A DNA stretch of 64,000 nt from Cymbidium sinense (lineage: Eukaryota > Streptophyta > Magnoliopsida > Asparagales > Orchidaceae). Every line of letters begins with the position of its first letter. Positions within the stretch are counted from its first letter, which is position 1. The stretch lies in the NCBI GenBank assembly GCA_021442155.1, contig CM038214.1, positions 136,314,040-136,378,039 on the forward strand. The letters run 5' to 3'. The notes beneath the pieces are model-generated. The model saw nothing but the letters and a program-made list of their open reading frames with translations, made no database searches and was not told the origin of the DNA. The position numbers and the translations under genes were made by a program. Shown here piece by piece: positions 1 through 10,541 of the stretch.

Positions 1-24
1 GAATTAGAATACCCTCCTCCCATC

Positions 25-32
25 TATAAATA
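25..32 (+). promoter_or_regulatory. TATA box of A1 LTR promoter
   Basis: TATAAATA lies about 35-40 bp upstream of the purine-rich tract. The same box with the same flanks occurs in the LTRs of A2 (49801), A3 (54420) and, reversed, A4 (59509-59516), so it is a conserved LTR core promoter element. Confidence 0.7.
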
Positions 33-61
33 GGCCTTCACTCCTCACTTGGGGCCAAGGC

Positions 62-295
62 CAAGTGAAGAAGAAGAAGAAGAAGTTCAAGCAAGGAAGA
101 AGAAGAGCGAACAAGGAGAAGAAGAAGAGCCAACAAGGAAGAAAGGAAGAGTTCAAGAAGAAGAAGAAAGAAGAACAAGAAGAAGGAAGAGTTCAAGAAA
201 GGAAGAAGAGGAAGAGTCCGAGCAAGGAAAAAGGAAGAGTTCAAGCAAGGAAGAAAAGGAGGAGAATAAGAAGAGCTCAAGAAGATCCCAGCAAG
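62..295 (+). repeat. Purine-rich GAAGAA/GGAAGA tract in LTR
   Basis: About 230 bp are almost pure A and G on the + strand, built from loose repeats of AAGGAAGAAGA and GAGTTCAAGCAAGG. A matching but diverged tract is at 10000-10235 in the 3' LTR. Both strands stay open by composition alone, giving Glu/Lys-rich or Leu/Phe-rich ORFs that are not genes. The tract is absent from the A2-A4 LTRs. Confidence 0.8.
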
Positions 296-680
296 ATCGC
301 ACTCCTCGGCCATCAACCACCACCGCCAGCCGTCGCCATCACTAATTATACTGCATTTTCACAGTTTCTCCGGTTCACCATCTCCACCATCAAGAACTAT
401 TACAACTGATCATTGTTACACGTTTGTTTTCTCATACACAATTGTAATCCTCATCGGAAGACTTTGTATTCCAAAAGGATACATAAGCTTTTCTCCAGCC
501 CGTGATTTTCCCTCTTTCGAGATTTTCCACGCTAAAATTTTTTGAGTGTCTCTGTTGCTCTTTATTTACGTGTGTGGACTAAACAAGGCGCATAAACTTT
601 CACTCTACCGCTAACATTTTCAAGACGTAATGCGGCCCTGGAAGAAAACTCTTCAACCACAATTCGTGAACATCCACGTT

Positions 681-2060
681 ATGGCCAATAGTACAACACT
701 TCACAACGGAGCTTCCGCTCCAACTCCTCATTCTCAAAACCCATCCTCAAACCAAGGACGCCAAGTTGAGGGCGAATGGGAATCTCTTTGGAAGATCGTG
801 GTCCGAATGGAGGAGTCTCAAAATAAAATGATCCAACTTTGCAAGGATTACAATACCGCTACTACGAAACATATCTCCCCAAGATCGGTGCGCCCGAGGA
901 GGTCAAACGCTAATCCTCCCGACACCGGAGTTCCTCCGCATGGAGACCGTAACGCCGATCTCCTCGACACCGCTAGTTCCACTCATCCATCGTGATGCCA
1001 ACCGCTTACTAATCCACCGATCGTTGTTGATAGCTTCACAAATGCTCATCTTGTTAATCCCGCCATGACATTCGTACGATGACGCTTAATACAAGATGAA
1101 TTTCACCTTCAAGATAGAAATCATCTTCACCCACACCGCATGAGGAGTCCTCACCTTTACCGGCCATTCTTCAACATCCAATTCCGTAGGTTTCAAGCTT
1201 CAGCATTGATTCCTATGATGGGGCAACCGACCCACACCTAACACATCGACCATTACAGACTATCATGCATATCCAACGAGCTCGACACACCGCTTTGTCG
1301 TCTTTCCGTTACCCTCAAAGGGCAAGCTCGACTGGTTCTACTCTTCCAAGGGATCCATCCATACCTTTAACGAACTCGCCAGTTCTTTGTGGAGCTTCAT
1401 TTCAAATCGGAGAATCATTAAAGATTCCTCCCATCTTTCCGTATTCACGTAACGAGGGGAATCACTCAAAGAATACTTCCAGGTTCTCTGAAGCTCGCCA
1501 AATACCTAGTAACCTCGAACTATTAAGAGGAGTTTTCCTTGAGGACTCGTCAGGCTTTATTAGTCATTAATGCGGGACACGGTCCTCGTATGCCGACTTA
1601 GTTCATCATTATAAAGCACAAATCTCCCGATGAAGCTATTAATGCCCATCATGAAACAATTTGAACAATATGCGAGAAAACATAAAAACACCGAAATGTG
1701 GGACAGAATCAAAAAGCGACAAGGTAGTCATGATCTCCCTCCCGACCCCCATATCAACAAGCGTGAACCTCGACATACACCGAACACATCTCGTGTTAAC
1801 CTCGATGGCTATTAATGAAGAACATATCAAGTGGCGCATCCATTGAAGCGAATTGAGGAAATCGAGCAATATTGTCATCGGCGTGGACATACTCTTGAAG
1901 CATGTATACATACAAGGAAGAAATCGAGAGACTCATTCAACAAGGATACCTACGTCGTTTTGTGAAGAATCAACCACCTCAAACAAACACACCTCCGTTT
2001 GGGGGCAGCGGACAATCATCACAAAACAAATAATCATCAAATAATTGGAGAAATTGAAAC
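681..2060 (+). pseudogene. gag: gag pseudogene of element A1
   Basis: The probable start is the ATG at 681, about 50 bp after the LTR. A continuous N-terminal part runs to about 995. The gag domain follows from about 1210 to 1600 in shifted frames: a YDGATDPH start at about 1212, then a segment with KGKLDWFYSS and HTFNELASSFVELHF character, typical of the retrotransposon gag core. Near 1905-2035 the pattern EEIERLIQQGYLRRFVKNQ is the usual C-terminal gag motif just before protease. Gag forms the virus-like particle. At least four frame breaks make it non-functional as written. Confidence 0.8.
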
Positions 2061-2139
2061 AATCGGGAGGATCGATACTAATCAAGTTCATTCGCCTCCA
2101 AAGAACGAGTTGAAGAAGTCTCGTATTGATCATTCCATC

Positions 2140-2460
2140 ACTTTCAATGACTCGGACTTAGAAGAGTCCATATCCCTCATCAAGATCCACTTGTCATCGA
2201 GGATCGGTGATCCTTGTTATAACGTTAAAAGAATTTTGATCGATAATGGGAGTTACGTGATGTCTTATTTTACTCAACTTTTCTTAACATGGGCTAGCTA
2301 GGCAAAAGCTCCAACCATTTCTTTGGACCACTATATGGGTTTGATAATCACCCGATGCAGGCGAAGGGACAATCACTCTCTTCTGTTACCCTGGAGAATT
2401 CCCTCGACAAGTGACTCATTTAATACAATTCATGGTGGTGATTCGCATATAATGCAATCT
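2140..2460 (+). pseudogene. pro: Aspartic protease domain of A1 pol (decayed)
   Basis: The stretch from about 2136 reads in one frame to 2301. It holds a SITFNDSDLEE-type leader and the active-site region ILIDNGS at about 2234-2254, the Tat-type variant of the retropepsin D-[ST]-G site. The usual alanine-aspartate after the serine is lost. The protease would cut the Gag-Pol polyprotein. A stop at about 2301 and changes downstream show it is dead. Confidence 0.75.
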
Positions 2461-2819
2461 TGAGGCCCCTCCAATCAATTTTGGTCTATCACTTGATGCC
2501 TCATCACGAAGATAAAATTTCCTACCCCGTGGAGTTGGGGTGGTTTGTGGAAATCAACGACTCAATCATGTTATCTCGGACAAGCTCAACGCCCTTCCAT
2601 CACCTTGACATCGAAGATCTTAACTTTCGAGATGAAAGAGTACCTCAAAAGCTTCCCACGTAGAAGATTTACTCTGATAGCATTATCGGATGACCAACCA
2701 TTACGAGCGATTGCAAGTGGGATCTTTACTCTCGGAAGAACAAAGGGAAAAGTATATAAATTTCTTACATAAATCAAGACATATTTGCTTGGAGTCCGCG
2801 GATATCGTAATGTAATCGC

Positions 2820-3440
2820 ACTCCCTTAATCCAAGCGTTCAAACCAATCATCCAAAAGAAGCGGAGTTTTGCACCGATCGTCTTGCTATTGAACAAGAAG
2901 TTAACAAGCTCATGAAGCGGGATTCACGAAGTGCATTACCCAACATGGCTAGCAAATGTTGTCATGGTTAAAAAACAAATGGAACATGGAGGATGTGTTG
3001 ATTATACCTTAATAAGGCACTTGAAGGATAGTTTTCCTCTTCCTCGAATCGATCAATTGGTGGGCCTACATGGGACATCAAATGCTCGTTTTTTGGATGC
3101 TTATTAGGTACAATCAAATAAAGATGAACCAGATGAAGAGCTGGCGTTTCAAACATATAAAGGTTTATATTGTTACCAAGTCATGCCATTTGGATTAAAA
3201 AAGCGGTGCTATCAGCCTTATGAATAAGGTTTTAAAGACTGCCACATAATGGAGGTGTATGTGGATGACATGTTAGTGAAAAGCTTAGAAAAGTCACAAC
3301 ATATTTCAGACTTAGAAGCATGCTTTGACCTCCTTGACGCTATAACATACGACTTAACAACCAAGTGTGCTTTTGGGGTTACGTCGGAAAATTTCTTGGA
3401 TTTATGGTAACTCACCGTGGGATAGAGGCTAACGAAAAAT
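2820..3440 (+). pseudogene. Reverse transcriptase domain of A1 pol (decayed)
   Basis: From about 2885 the sequence shows EVNKLMK, then the ANVVMVKK and RMCVDYT blocks near 2945-3007, then SFPLPRIDQLV near 3033-3061, all conserved Ty3/Gypsy RT motifs. The polymerase motif YVDD is intact at 3257-3268, inside MEVYVDDMLVKS. A MPFGLK block is at about 3184-3201. Single-base indels and stops break the frame several times. The RMCVDYT and FPLPRID wording is typical of Tat and Athila elements. Confidence 0.88.
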
Positions 3441-3559
3441 CAAAGCTCTCAAGATATGATTCCTCAGAAGAATATCAAAAGGCGTTCGTTTGAATGGTCG
3501 AATTCTTTGCATTATCCCGTTTCTAGCCCGTTAGACAAATACTTGCCATTCTTTAAAAT

Positions 3560-4010
3560 ATTGAAGGGAGCTAAAATAATAATTTTCAATGACCGATGAA
3601 TGTCGGTATGCTTTTGAGCAACTAAAAGAATATCTAGCATCTCACCTATCCAAACCTATTCAAGGAGAAAGCGTTATACTTATATCTTGCGGTTTCTTCC
3701 CATAATAAGCTCAGTTTAGTGCGAGAAGAAGATGGGGCACAACAACCAATTTATTACGTCAGTAAAATTCTCTCTGATATAGAAAGTCGTTATCCATTTA
3801 CAGATAAAGTGGCTCTGGCGTTAATTTTCTCAGCGCGAAAATTGCGTCCATACTTTCAAGCTCACACCATCGGCGTTTACACTGATTTACCATTAAGGGC
3901 CATCTTACGAACCAAGCATCACGGGATTGATCAAATGGTGTAGAGGAGAATTTGATATAAATTTTCTACCTGCCATAAAGTCTCAAATACTTGCAGACTT
4001 TATAGTGGAA
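3560..4010 (+). pseudogene. RNase H domain of A1 pol (decayed)
   Basis: After a TDECRYAFEQLKEYL block at 3593-3637, the stretch 3719-3943 is an open frame with LVREEDGAQQPIYYVSKIL and ESRYPFTDKVALALIFSARK, the standard Ty3/Gypsy RNase H. It ends with the RPYFQAHTIGVYTDLPLRA block. This domain degrades the RNA of the RNA-DNA hybrid. A linker of ILADFIVECT type follows at about 3990-4016. Confidence 0.88.
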
Positions 4011-4059
4011 TGCACCAACCCAACTCTAGAAGAGCTATACGTGTCTTTCATCTCCTCGA

Positions 4060-4420
4060 TGGACTCTCTCGTTGATGGAGCTTGAGGAAATCTTGGTCAG
4101 TGCGAGAATCTACTTGTTTCCCCAAAGAAAATACCAGAGTATGGACTTAAAATTCGCAACTAATAACATGGCGAATATGAGGCTCTCATGAGGTTGAGAC
4201 TTCGCCATTTGCGAAGCCCAAAACTTAGTAATTCACCGACTCCCCTTGCCTCCCAAGTTGGAGGAGATTTTAATACTCATAATCCTCAAGTGCAATATCT
4301 CCACTTGGTAAAATCTCTTCTTACTCATTTCAAGACACATCAAATCATCCACATACTACGAGAGAAGAATACTGGTGGCTCTTGCTAAGCTTGCTACCTC
4401 TACCGGAGATCTATTTAAGA
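4060..4420 (+). pseudogene. Second (archaeal-type) RNase H domain of A1 pol (decayed)
   Basis: NNMA and EYEALMR blocks at about 4161-4191, then VGGDFNTHNPQVQYLHLVK and HFKTHQIIHI at about 4258-4352, match the additional RNase H found only in plant Tat-lineage elements. This is the main reason for the lineage call. Frame breaks occur at about 4080, 4200 and 4385. Confidence 0.8.
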
Positions 4421-4579
4421 GAAAGCATGTTGAAGAAATACATTTTCCTAGTATCCAAGGGCCATGGATAATTCAAACTATTGATGAGGAAAAGGAAGCG
4501 TTAGGTGGATAAACCCGATCCCATCTTTTCTACAAGAAGGAACCCTTCACGAAGATCCAACTTCCGTCTCAGAAGACAA

Positions 4580-5630
4580 GCTTCAAACTTTGCTATTATT
4601 GGGTGAACTATACAAGCGAGCTTTCTGGTCCATATCTCAAATGCCTTCCACCTTGAGGAACATTAATTAAAGAGGTTCACTCGAGAATATGTGGAGAACA
4701 CCTTGGAGGAAGAGCATTGGCCCTTAAAATCATGAGCAAGGGTTTTATTGGCCTACAATGAAACAAGACGGAGTTCACAAAAAAGATGCGTTGTCAATTG
4801 CATTCTAACCTCCCTCACATGCCGCGTAACTCTCATCCATTCAAAGCCCATGGCCCTTTGCTTTGGGGATTGATATCATGGGACCTTTTCCAATAGCATC
4901 GGGACAGAAGTTCATTCTAGTCGACTACTTCACCAAATGGGTAGAGGCGAACCATAAAATCACGAGAGGCAAATGCTAAACAATTTGTGCGGAAAAATAT
5001 AATATGATTCGGTCTTCGCAAAGATCATCACCGACAACGAACTCAATTTCTTGGAAAAGTCTTTACATCCTTTTGCAAAGATCTTCACATTCATTTGCTA
5101 TCAGTAGCACATCCTCAAACCAATGGGCAAACCGAAGTTACCAATAGACCATACTCAAAGGACTAAAAACCGTCTTGAGAAGCAATGGGTTGATGAGCTT
5201 CCCAATGTTCTTTGGGCCTACCGCACCACGCCACCGGTGAGACTAACTTGTGTTTTGATGCGAAGCTATCATCGGTGGATATCGGGTTCCAAGTCCAAGA
5301 GTCCAGTTTTTGATCATGGAAGTAATGAAGAAAAACTCCAGACCTACTACCAACTCGGGATATGGCCCTTACCGGTTGCTTCTATCACTGCGGGTAGCCA
5401 CTTCAAGAAGAGTGAAACCTCGTCCCATATCTGTGACTTGGTCTGAAGTCTCGAGGCTGCAGCAAAGGCCCTCGTATGATAAACTCTCACCTCTCGGATG
5501 GTCGGTATGTGTGGTCATGGTGAAGCGAGCGTTCAAGCTCAAGGACCCAAGGAAAAACTCTACCGAACTTGGAATACTAAGAATCTTGAAAATATTATCG
5601 GTAACTCTTCATAATTATTGACTTTTATCT
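4580..5630 (+). pseudogene. int: Integrase of A1 pol (decayed)
   Basis: The H2C2 zinc-finger region shows KEVHSRICGEHLGGRAL at about 4673-4723 and FYWPTM at about 4744. The catalytic core begins with GDDIMGPFP-like sequence and ILVDYFTKWVEA at 4915-4950 (first catalytic Asp), then IITDNE near 5030 (second Asp) and AHPQTNGQTEVTN at 5107-5147 (catalytic Glu). A WVDELPNVLWAYRTT block follows at 5185-5230. The C-terminal domain runs to about 5620. At least five frameshifts are visible. Confidence 0.88.
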
Positions 5631-5639
5631 CGTCATCAT

Positions 5640-5720
5640 TTCATCCTCATAATGATCCCACCTATGGGATTAAAGCTTATGATTAAAGCTTGTTGTTGTT
5701 ATTGTTGTTGTCATTTTTAT
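5640..5720 (+). repeat. Short (TTG)n-tailed segment, possible RTE LINE tail
   Basis: CCACCTATGGGATTAAAGCT followed by TTGTTGTTGTTATTGTTGTTG resembles the 3' terminus of plant RTE-type LINEs. The complete LINE end at 23440-23490 has the same order (CCCCACATAGTAGGATAAAGGCTTG then a TTG repeat). It may be a very short 5'-truncated insertion into A1. The match is short. Confidence 0.4.
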
Positions 5721-5884
5721 CTAAAGCCCATACGTGTCTTATGATTATATCATTGAACTAGTGAATTCACTGACTTTGTTCTAACAAGATTTGCTTTTCT
5801 TTACTTTTCCTCCCACTTGAGAAATATACAACTCATGTTACATCTCAATTGGGACATGATCAATCCCAAGGACTTGATCAACCT

Positions 5885-6840
5885 CTTCCATACTGAGTTA
5901 ACGCGTCATCGGCAAGACTCGGACAAACAACCTGGATAGGTTAAAATCTCATTCAATTCAACCTCTTCCACAGGTTAACGTCATCGGCACTCGACAAACA
6001 ACCTCGGATAGGTTAAAATCCTCCTGATTCAATTCCACGAGTTGCGTCGCCGGCAAGATTTTGACAAACAACGGATATGTCAAAATCCTCGGTCGCTGCC
6101 GGACCTCACATTATCCGCCATCACCATTGTCGCGGTCATCCGCGCCGTCTCGTTAGTCCGCCGTCGACTACTGCGGCCGCTAGACCACCGTGGTGCCAAA
6201 ACTATAGATCACCTCTCCATTCGGTCGCGCCATGACCATAAAATCATCGATCATCTCCGAACCTCGCATCCATCATGGAGGTCATCCCGCCAACTACCGG
6301 ATCGCCCGTCGACAACCATTGCCTTCTTGCAGCCATCGACCTCTAACCATATAGCGGCCATTGAGTTACCGGTAATCGGCAATCTTTCGCCACCTGGTCG
6401 GTCATCCTCATATCTCGGGACCGACTCTTCCATACGGGTTAATGTCGAGCAAAAAACTTCGACAACAACCCAAAGGTCAAAGGTCGCGGACTTCCCACTA
6501 CCTCTTCCATACGGGTTAATGTCATCCTTCGACAAACAACCGAGAAGGTCAAGGTCCTTGCTCTTCCCTTCTCGGGTTAATGTCATCGAACAAAAGCTCG
6601 ACAAACAACCAATAGGTCAAAACGTCCGTGGACTTCTCACGCCTCTTCCGTCAGGTTGGCGTCGGCAATATTGACAAATAACCAGGAAAGGTCAAAAGGT
6701 CCTGTGGACTTCCCCACCTCTTCCATACGCAAATATCGAACGACACTCGACAAAACGGACGGATCAAAAATCCTCGTGGATTCCAACTCACCATTAGCAG
6801 CGTCGAATAATATTTTGACCAATTATCGGAAGGTAAAAAC
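5885..6840 (+). repeat. Tandem arrays A and B in the A1 3' region
   Basis: Array A units follow the pattern CCTCTTCCATAC, GTTAACGTCATCGG, CTCGACAAACAACC, GATAGGTCAAAATCC. They occur at 5885-6090 and again at 6425-6830, more diverged. A block rich in CCATCGTCGG-like short repeats (array B type) sits between them at about 6090-6420. The unit length of about 86 bp is not a multiple of three, so open frames across it, such as that at 6042-6674, are incidental. Confidence 0.85.
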
Positions 6841-6843
6841 AAG

Positions 6844-6870
6844 ATGAAAAAAAAAAAAAAAAAAAAAAAA
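6844..6870 (+). repeat. Poly(A) tract
   Basis: A run of about 26 A residues lies directly after array A. A second, shorter A run is at 7608-7620. They may mark old retroposed insertions or simply slippage. No adjacent SINE or LINE body is recognisable. Confidence 0.6.
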
Positions 6871-7700
6871 GAAAAGAAGAGGGTATATCCATATATCATT
6901 GACATTAATATGATGATATAAGAAGAATTAAGATCGATACGATAATGACATTACATAGAACCAGCGATGAAGAATGACATCCACAATGATGCTACATAAT
7001 ATCGATATCCTCATCATCAGGAGACGCTCCACGGAGCCCACTCACAACTCCTTCATCTTACGAATGCGGTGAAATCTTGAGGATGCTTGGGCGGGAGATA
7101 TATCTCAATTTTGGCGGTCTTGCGATGTACATTGCAATTCCTTTGAACCCTCGGATGAAACCTCCTCTAAGCTCCAAGTCCTTCACATCAAAGATATGGT
7201 TCTGAGCCTCACCGGATAAAGTCTTCAATGCGCCACGATAAGCGAATTCTTGAAGTCTTCCCTTTGCCCGGCGATCTAAACTTGCTTAAACCGACATTTT
7301 ATGCTCCTTTTGAAAAAGCGATCTTGTAATGCTTTCTTATCGCAGTGCCACGATCCTCTTCTCTTTATGGCGAGTCTGCTCTCGCCTCAATCGACTCATC
7401 ACGGCGCTCCACCTCGACCTTTGGAGAGAAAGAAGTCGACATATTTATTTCGGTTCTACACTTTCGGTCAGACCCTCAAGGTCACCACTTCTTTAGCTTT
7501 AGCATTCATCCTCCTTTTCGCCCATGAGATATTTTATCTTCACAAATTCAGTATTCCATTCATCTAAGCGACACCCAAATGAGCCATCGGTCTAATGGAG
7601 TTACACGAAAAAAAAAAAAATCATCATCGGCCGATGTTACATAAAGAATAGAATAGAAGGAAAAACAAGCGATTCATCGCGTTGGCGTCCGATATGTGAT

Positions 7701-8486
7701 TTAATACCTCCTCGAGAATTTGCGGCCCAGTAGCGAACTCCCCATCATGAGTGAAGCTAAACTCTCGGATGTTAAGTGAGCGTCATCTCCGATATCGACG
7801 ACCATTTTTCGAGTCTCCTCTTTTCGTAAAGATGGAACATTCTTTACCGCCGTGATTAGTGATAGGCTTCTCGAGAGAACCCATGAGTATGAGGAGAACT
7901 CGTCACCCTTTCTCTTCAGCGGAAGAGCATGAGACCTTCCTTTTGGATGGAAAAAACCAACCTTAAACATCCTATCTTCAACTATATATTCTTCGATGTA
8001 ATGCAACTCATGTTGCAAGCTTCCCTCGGGAATATTAAGAGTTGCTAGAATATCATCCTCAGATATATCGGACGGATCAGGAAGATCATTCAATCTTCCC
8101 CATCTCTCGGAAGGCCCCACTCATTCTTCACATAAAGAATCCGAAGACCAAGTTTTGGGTGATCCGTCTTTGAAAATTCTATCCAATTCTTTATAGTCAG
8201 ATAAGAAACACGTCCTTGAGCATCACATGTGAATCACATTTGGCAGTATTGATGTTTAAAGTAACCCATGCTCGAAGAAGGTAGTCCAATAATGACCGTT
8301 AAAGCTCGAAATGAGAATTGCATCAAAGCCAGCCACATTTTTGAAGATCTCAATCACCGGGGCGAGGAATCGCATCCGGCCACGAAGAGTCATCTCGGAA
8401 ATAGTAAAGTACCTGCGAATGACTCGATCGTCGGACTTTTAGCCAATAGCCACCAACTCATTGGGGAAGAAAAATTTCTGCACCAT
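7701..8486 (-). pseudogene. Antisense ORF in the A1 3' region (broken)
   Basis: On the strand opposite to gag-pol, 7701-8120 is open for 139 codons with non-repetitive, balanced composition. Coding-like sequence continues upstream in shifted frames to an ATG at 8486. Pieces include ISEMTLRGRMRFLAPVIEIF near 8340-8400 and LRILYVKNEWGLP near 8118-8156, then WGRLNDLPDPSDISEDDIL. At least three frame breaks are present. Antisense ORFs between pol and the 3' LTR are known from some Tat-lineage elements (Retand and Grande types), but their function is unknown. I do not recognise a characterised domain, so the identity is an inference from position and composition. Confidence 0.55.
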
Positions 8487-8689
8487 TAAACTATCGATGT
8501 GATTGGAGGGCATATCGTCCATGGCCGTATGAGTTTTCGACCATCATAGCGTCTTTTTTTTTTCCGGCTCCGCACTTTGGAGTAAAATCTTTTCTCCTGA
8601 TCGTAAACTTTCCGAGTTATGAGGACAATGGTTCTTAAGCGATACTTCCCTCTTGACAATTTTGAGCTACGAACCTTCCCAGTTGAAAG

Positions 8690-9300
8690 AATACCGATTT
8701 CCTGAAAAAGTAGGTACCATGGGCATGATCGCCTCCCGAGTCGACGTGGCCGTCGCCGGGCGTATGCCGTGGGCCCGATCGCCTAACCCGGACGGTCGGC
8801 GTGGCCGGAATCAGCGTATGCCGTGGGCTGATCACCTCTAACCGGGGCCGACGGTGGCGTGGCCGGTCGCCGGAACAAAGGCGGTATACCGCTGGGCCTT
8901 GATCGCCTCTAACGGACGGTCCGGCGATGGCCGTCGCCGGGCTCGGCGTATGCCGTGGGCCGTCGCCTCTAACGGACGGTCGGCGTGGCCGGTACCGGAA
9001 CCGGCGGTATCACCGCGCGATATCCCCAACGGTGGCGTCAAGCGATGGAACCACGGCGATGACCGGCGCATTGATCGCCTCTAACGGACGGTCCGCGTGG
9101 CGTCGCCGGATGCAGATGGGCCTTCGATATCTAACGGGGCCGTGGCGGGTCGCCGGAACCACGACGTATGCCGTGGGCCTTGATCCTCAACCCGGTCGTG
9201 GCCGTCGCCGAACTCCACGACGTATGCAGTGGCGCGATCGCCTCTCCGGATGGTCGGCGTGGCGTGCGGAACCACGGCTATACCATGGAGCCTTGATGTA
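8690..9300 (+). repeat. GC-rich tandem array in A1 (array C type)
   Basis: Units of roughly 80-100 bp share GATCGCCTCTAACGGACGG, GGCGTGGCCG, CGCCGGAACC and CGTATGCCGTGGGCC. About six copies follow each other with small deletions. The position before the 3' LTR and the phrase gatcgcctc...ggtcggc match array C in A2 (52290-52680), A3 (56440-56900) and A4 (60640-60850). The overlapping short ORFs on both strands are products of the repeats. Confidence 0.75.
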
Positions 9301-9657
9301 TTACGCTTGACTCAGCCCATTCGACCGGGGCGGATTCACCCGGATGGCCGCTGACCCAGATTCTGTGAATGGCTCGAGCAGATTCTGCCGGAATGGCGTT
9401 ACCATGACATGATGGCCCGACGACCAATTCGGAATCCCATGGCCCGCGAGCATCTGTGACCGGCCGTGACCCGGTAGCGACCCTTCATCGGACCCACCCA
9501 GGCAGACGACCGCGGGCCAGCGCCCAGCATGCCATGGCGTAGCGCTAGCCTCATAGGTGAAATGACGCCCGCAGTCAAAAAACTAAAATTTCCAATTCGT
9601 TATTTTTTAACATTTGACACATATATTTTTGGATGATTAAGCTAATGTCATCCAAAA
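9301..9657 (+). other. A1 block D and polypurine region before the 3' LTR
   Basis: A GC-rich non-coding block (9301-9570, with CAGCG and GGCCCG words) is followed by AT-rich sequence with TTTGGATGATTAAGCTAATG near 9631, directly before the LTR. The same AT-rich junction, written GATTGAGATAATATC in the others, precedes the 3' LTRs at 53121, 57473 and, reversed, 59863. No coding sequence is seen. Confidence 0.6.
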
Positions 9658-10541
9658 ATAGATATACTCTCAAAATACTACCAAGCACAAATCTTTGTCG
9701 GCGATATGATTTTGAGTCAAAACCGATCAAGATCAAACACTTAAAATATCATTGAAATCTTTGGGATATCAATTAAATCCCAAAATAACTCTCAAATATG
9801 GAGTGTTTATAGTCGGCGTCCTGACGGATCTAACGAGCTTAAGATCTCATTCATTTGGGCATCAAATGCTCAAAATACATCAAATGATCGAAGGAATCAT
9901 CAGCCCGTCTCGAGGGGAGTGGTACTGGGCATGAATTTACTGAATACCCCTCCTCCCATCTAAATGACTTCACTCCTCCTCACTTGCCAGTGGTGAAGTG
10001 AAGTAAAGAAGAAGAAAGAAGTTCAAGCAAGGAAGAAGAAGAAGAGCAACAGGAGGAAGAAGAAGAAGAGCGAACAAGGAAGAAAAGGAAGAGTTCAACA
10101 AAAGGAAGAAGAGGAAGTCAACAAGAAGAAAAGGAAGAGTTCAAGCAAGAAGAGGAAGAGTCAAGCGGAAGAAAAGGAAGAGTTCAAGCAAGGGAAGAAG
10201 GAGGAGCATCAAGGAAGAAGAGAGCTCAAGCAAGATCCCAAAGCAAGATCGTATCGCCTGGTCATCCAACCACCAGTAGTATCGCTAATTATACTCGGCA
10301 TTTTTGGAAGTTTCTCCGTCTGAGTTCACCATCATCATTAAAGACTATTACAATCGACTACTGTTATTTTTTCTTTCTCTCACAATCATCATCGTCTTTG
10401 TATTCCAAAGAGATACATAGTGGAAGCTTTTCTTAGGCTGGTTTTCTTTTCGAGGTTTTCCACGTTAAAATTTAGTGTCTCCTCGCTTTCTTTCTTACTG
10501 TAATCGACTGATAAACTTTCACTCTCGACTTTTCAACGACA
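9658..10541 (+). repeat. 3' LTR of element A1
   Basis: The copy starts with decayed sequence aligning to the TGATATG-type start of the A2-A4 LTRs, contains CACTTAAAATATCATTG near 9739, the leader region at 9946 and the purine tract, and ends at about CAACGACA (10541). The TATA region is damaged: the copy at 1-60 has TATAAATA, this one has only CATCTAAATG at the matching place. The sequence beyond 10541 is unrelated, which sets the boundary. Confidence 0.8.

Larger units (their letters stand above)
1..628 (+). repeat. 5' LTR of element A1, truncated by the window start
   Basis: The block matches 9940-10541 in order: TATA region, purine-rich tract, a TTTGTATTCCAAA segment near 465-475, the GATTTTCCACG segment near 521, and a final AAACTTTCACTCT near 596-608. 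The precise end is uncertain because the terminal bases have decayed. It is placed near 628 from alignment with the 3' LTR end. Confidence 0.8.
1..10541 (+). mobile_element. Element A1: Tat-lineage Ty3/Gypsy LTR retrotransposon, decayed
   Basis: Two copies of the same LTR sequence bound this stretch. The 3' part of the 5' LTR is at 1-628 and the complete 3' LTR at about 9658-10541. Between them gag, protease, reverse transcriptase, RNase H, a second RNase H and integrase follow each other in the Ty3/Gypsy order, all on the + strand and all broken by stops and small indels. A second RNase H domain of the NNMAEYEAL type between RNase H and integrase is the known hallmark of the plant Tat lineage. 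About 4 kb of non-pol sequence follow integrase, with tandem repeats and an antisense ORF, which also fits Tat elements. A1 is probably the formerly autonomous relative of A2-A4. Confidence 0.9.

Noticed and set aside
38..409. Leu-rich and Glu/Lys-rich ORFs on both strands
   Set aside because: They arise from the purine-rich LTR tract, which rarely forms stop codons in either direction.
6042..6674. 210-codon ORF
   Set aside because: It reads across arrays A and B. The repeat unit is not a multiple of three and no domain is visible.
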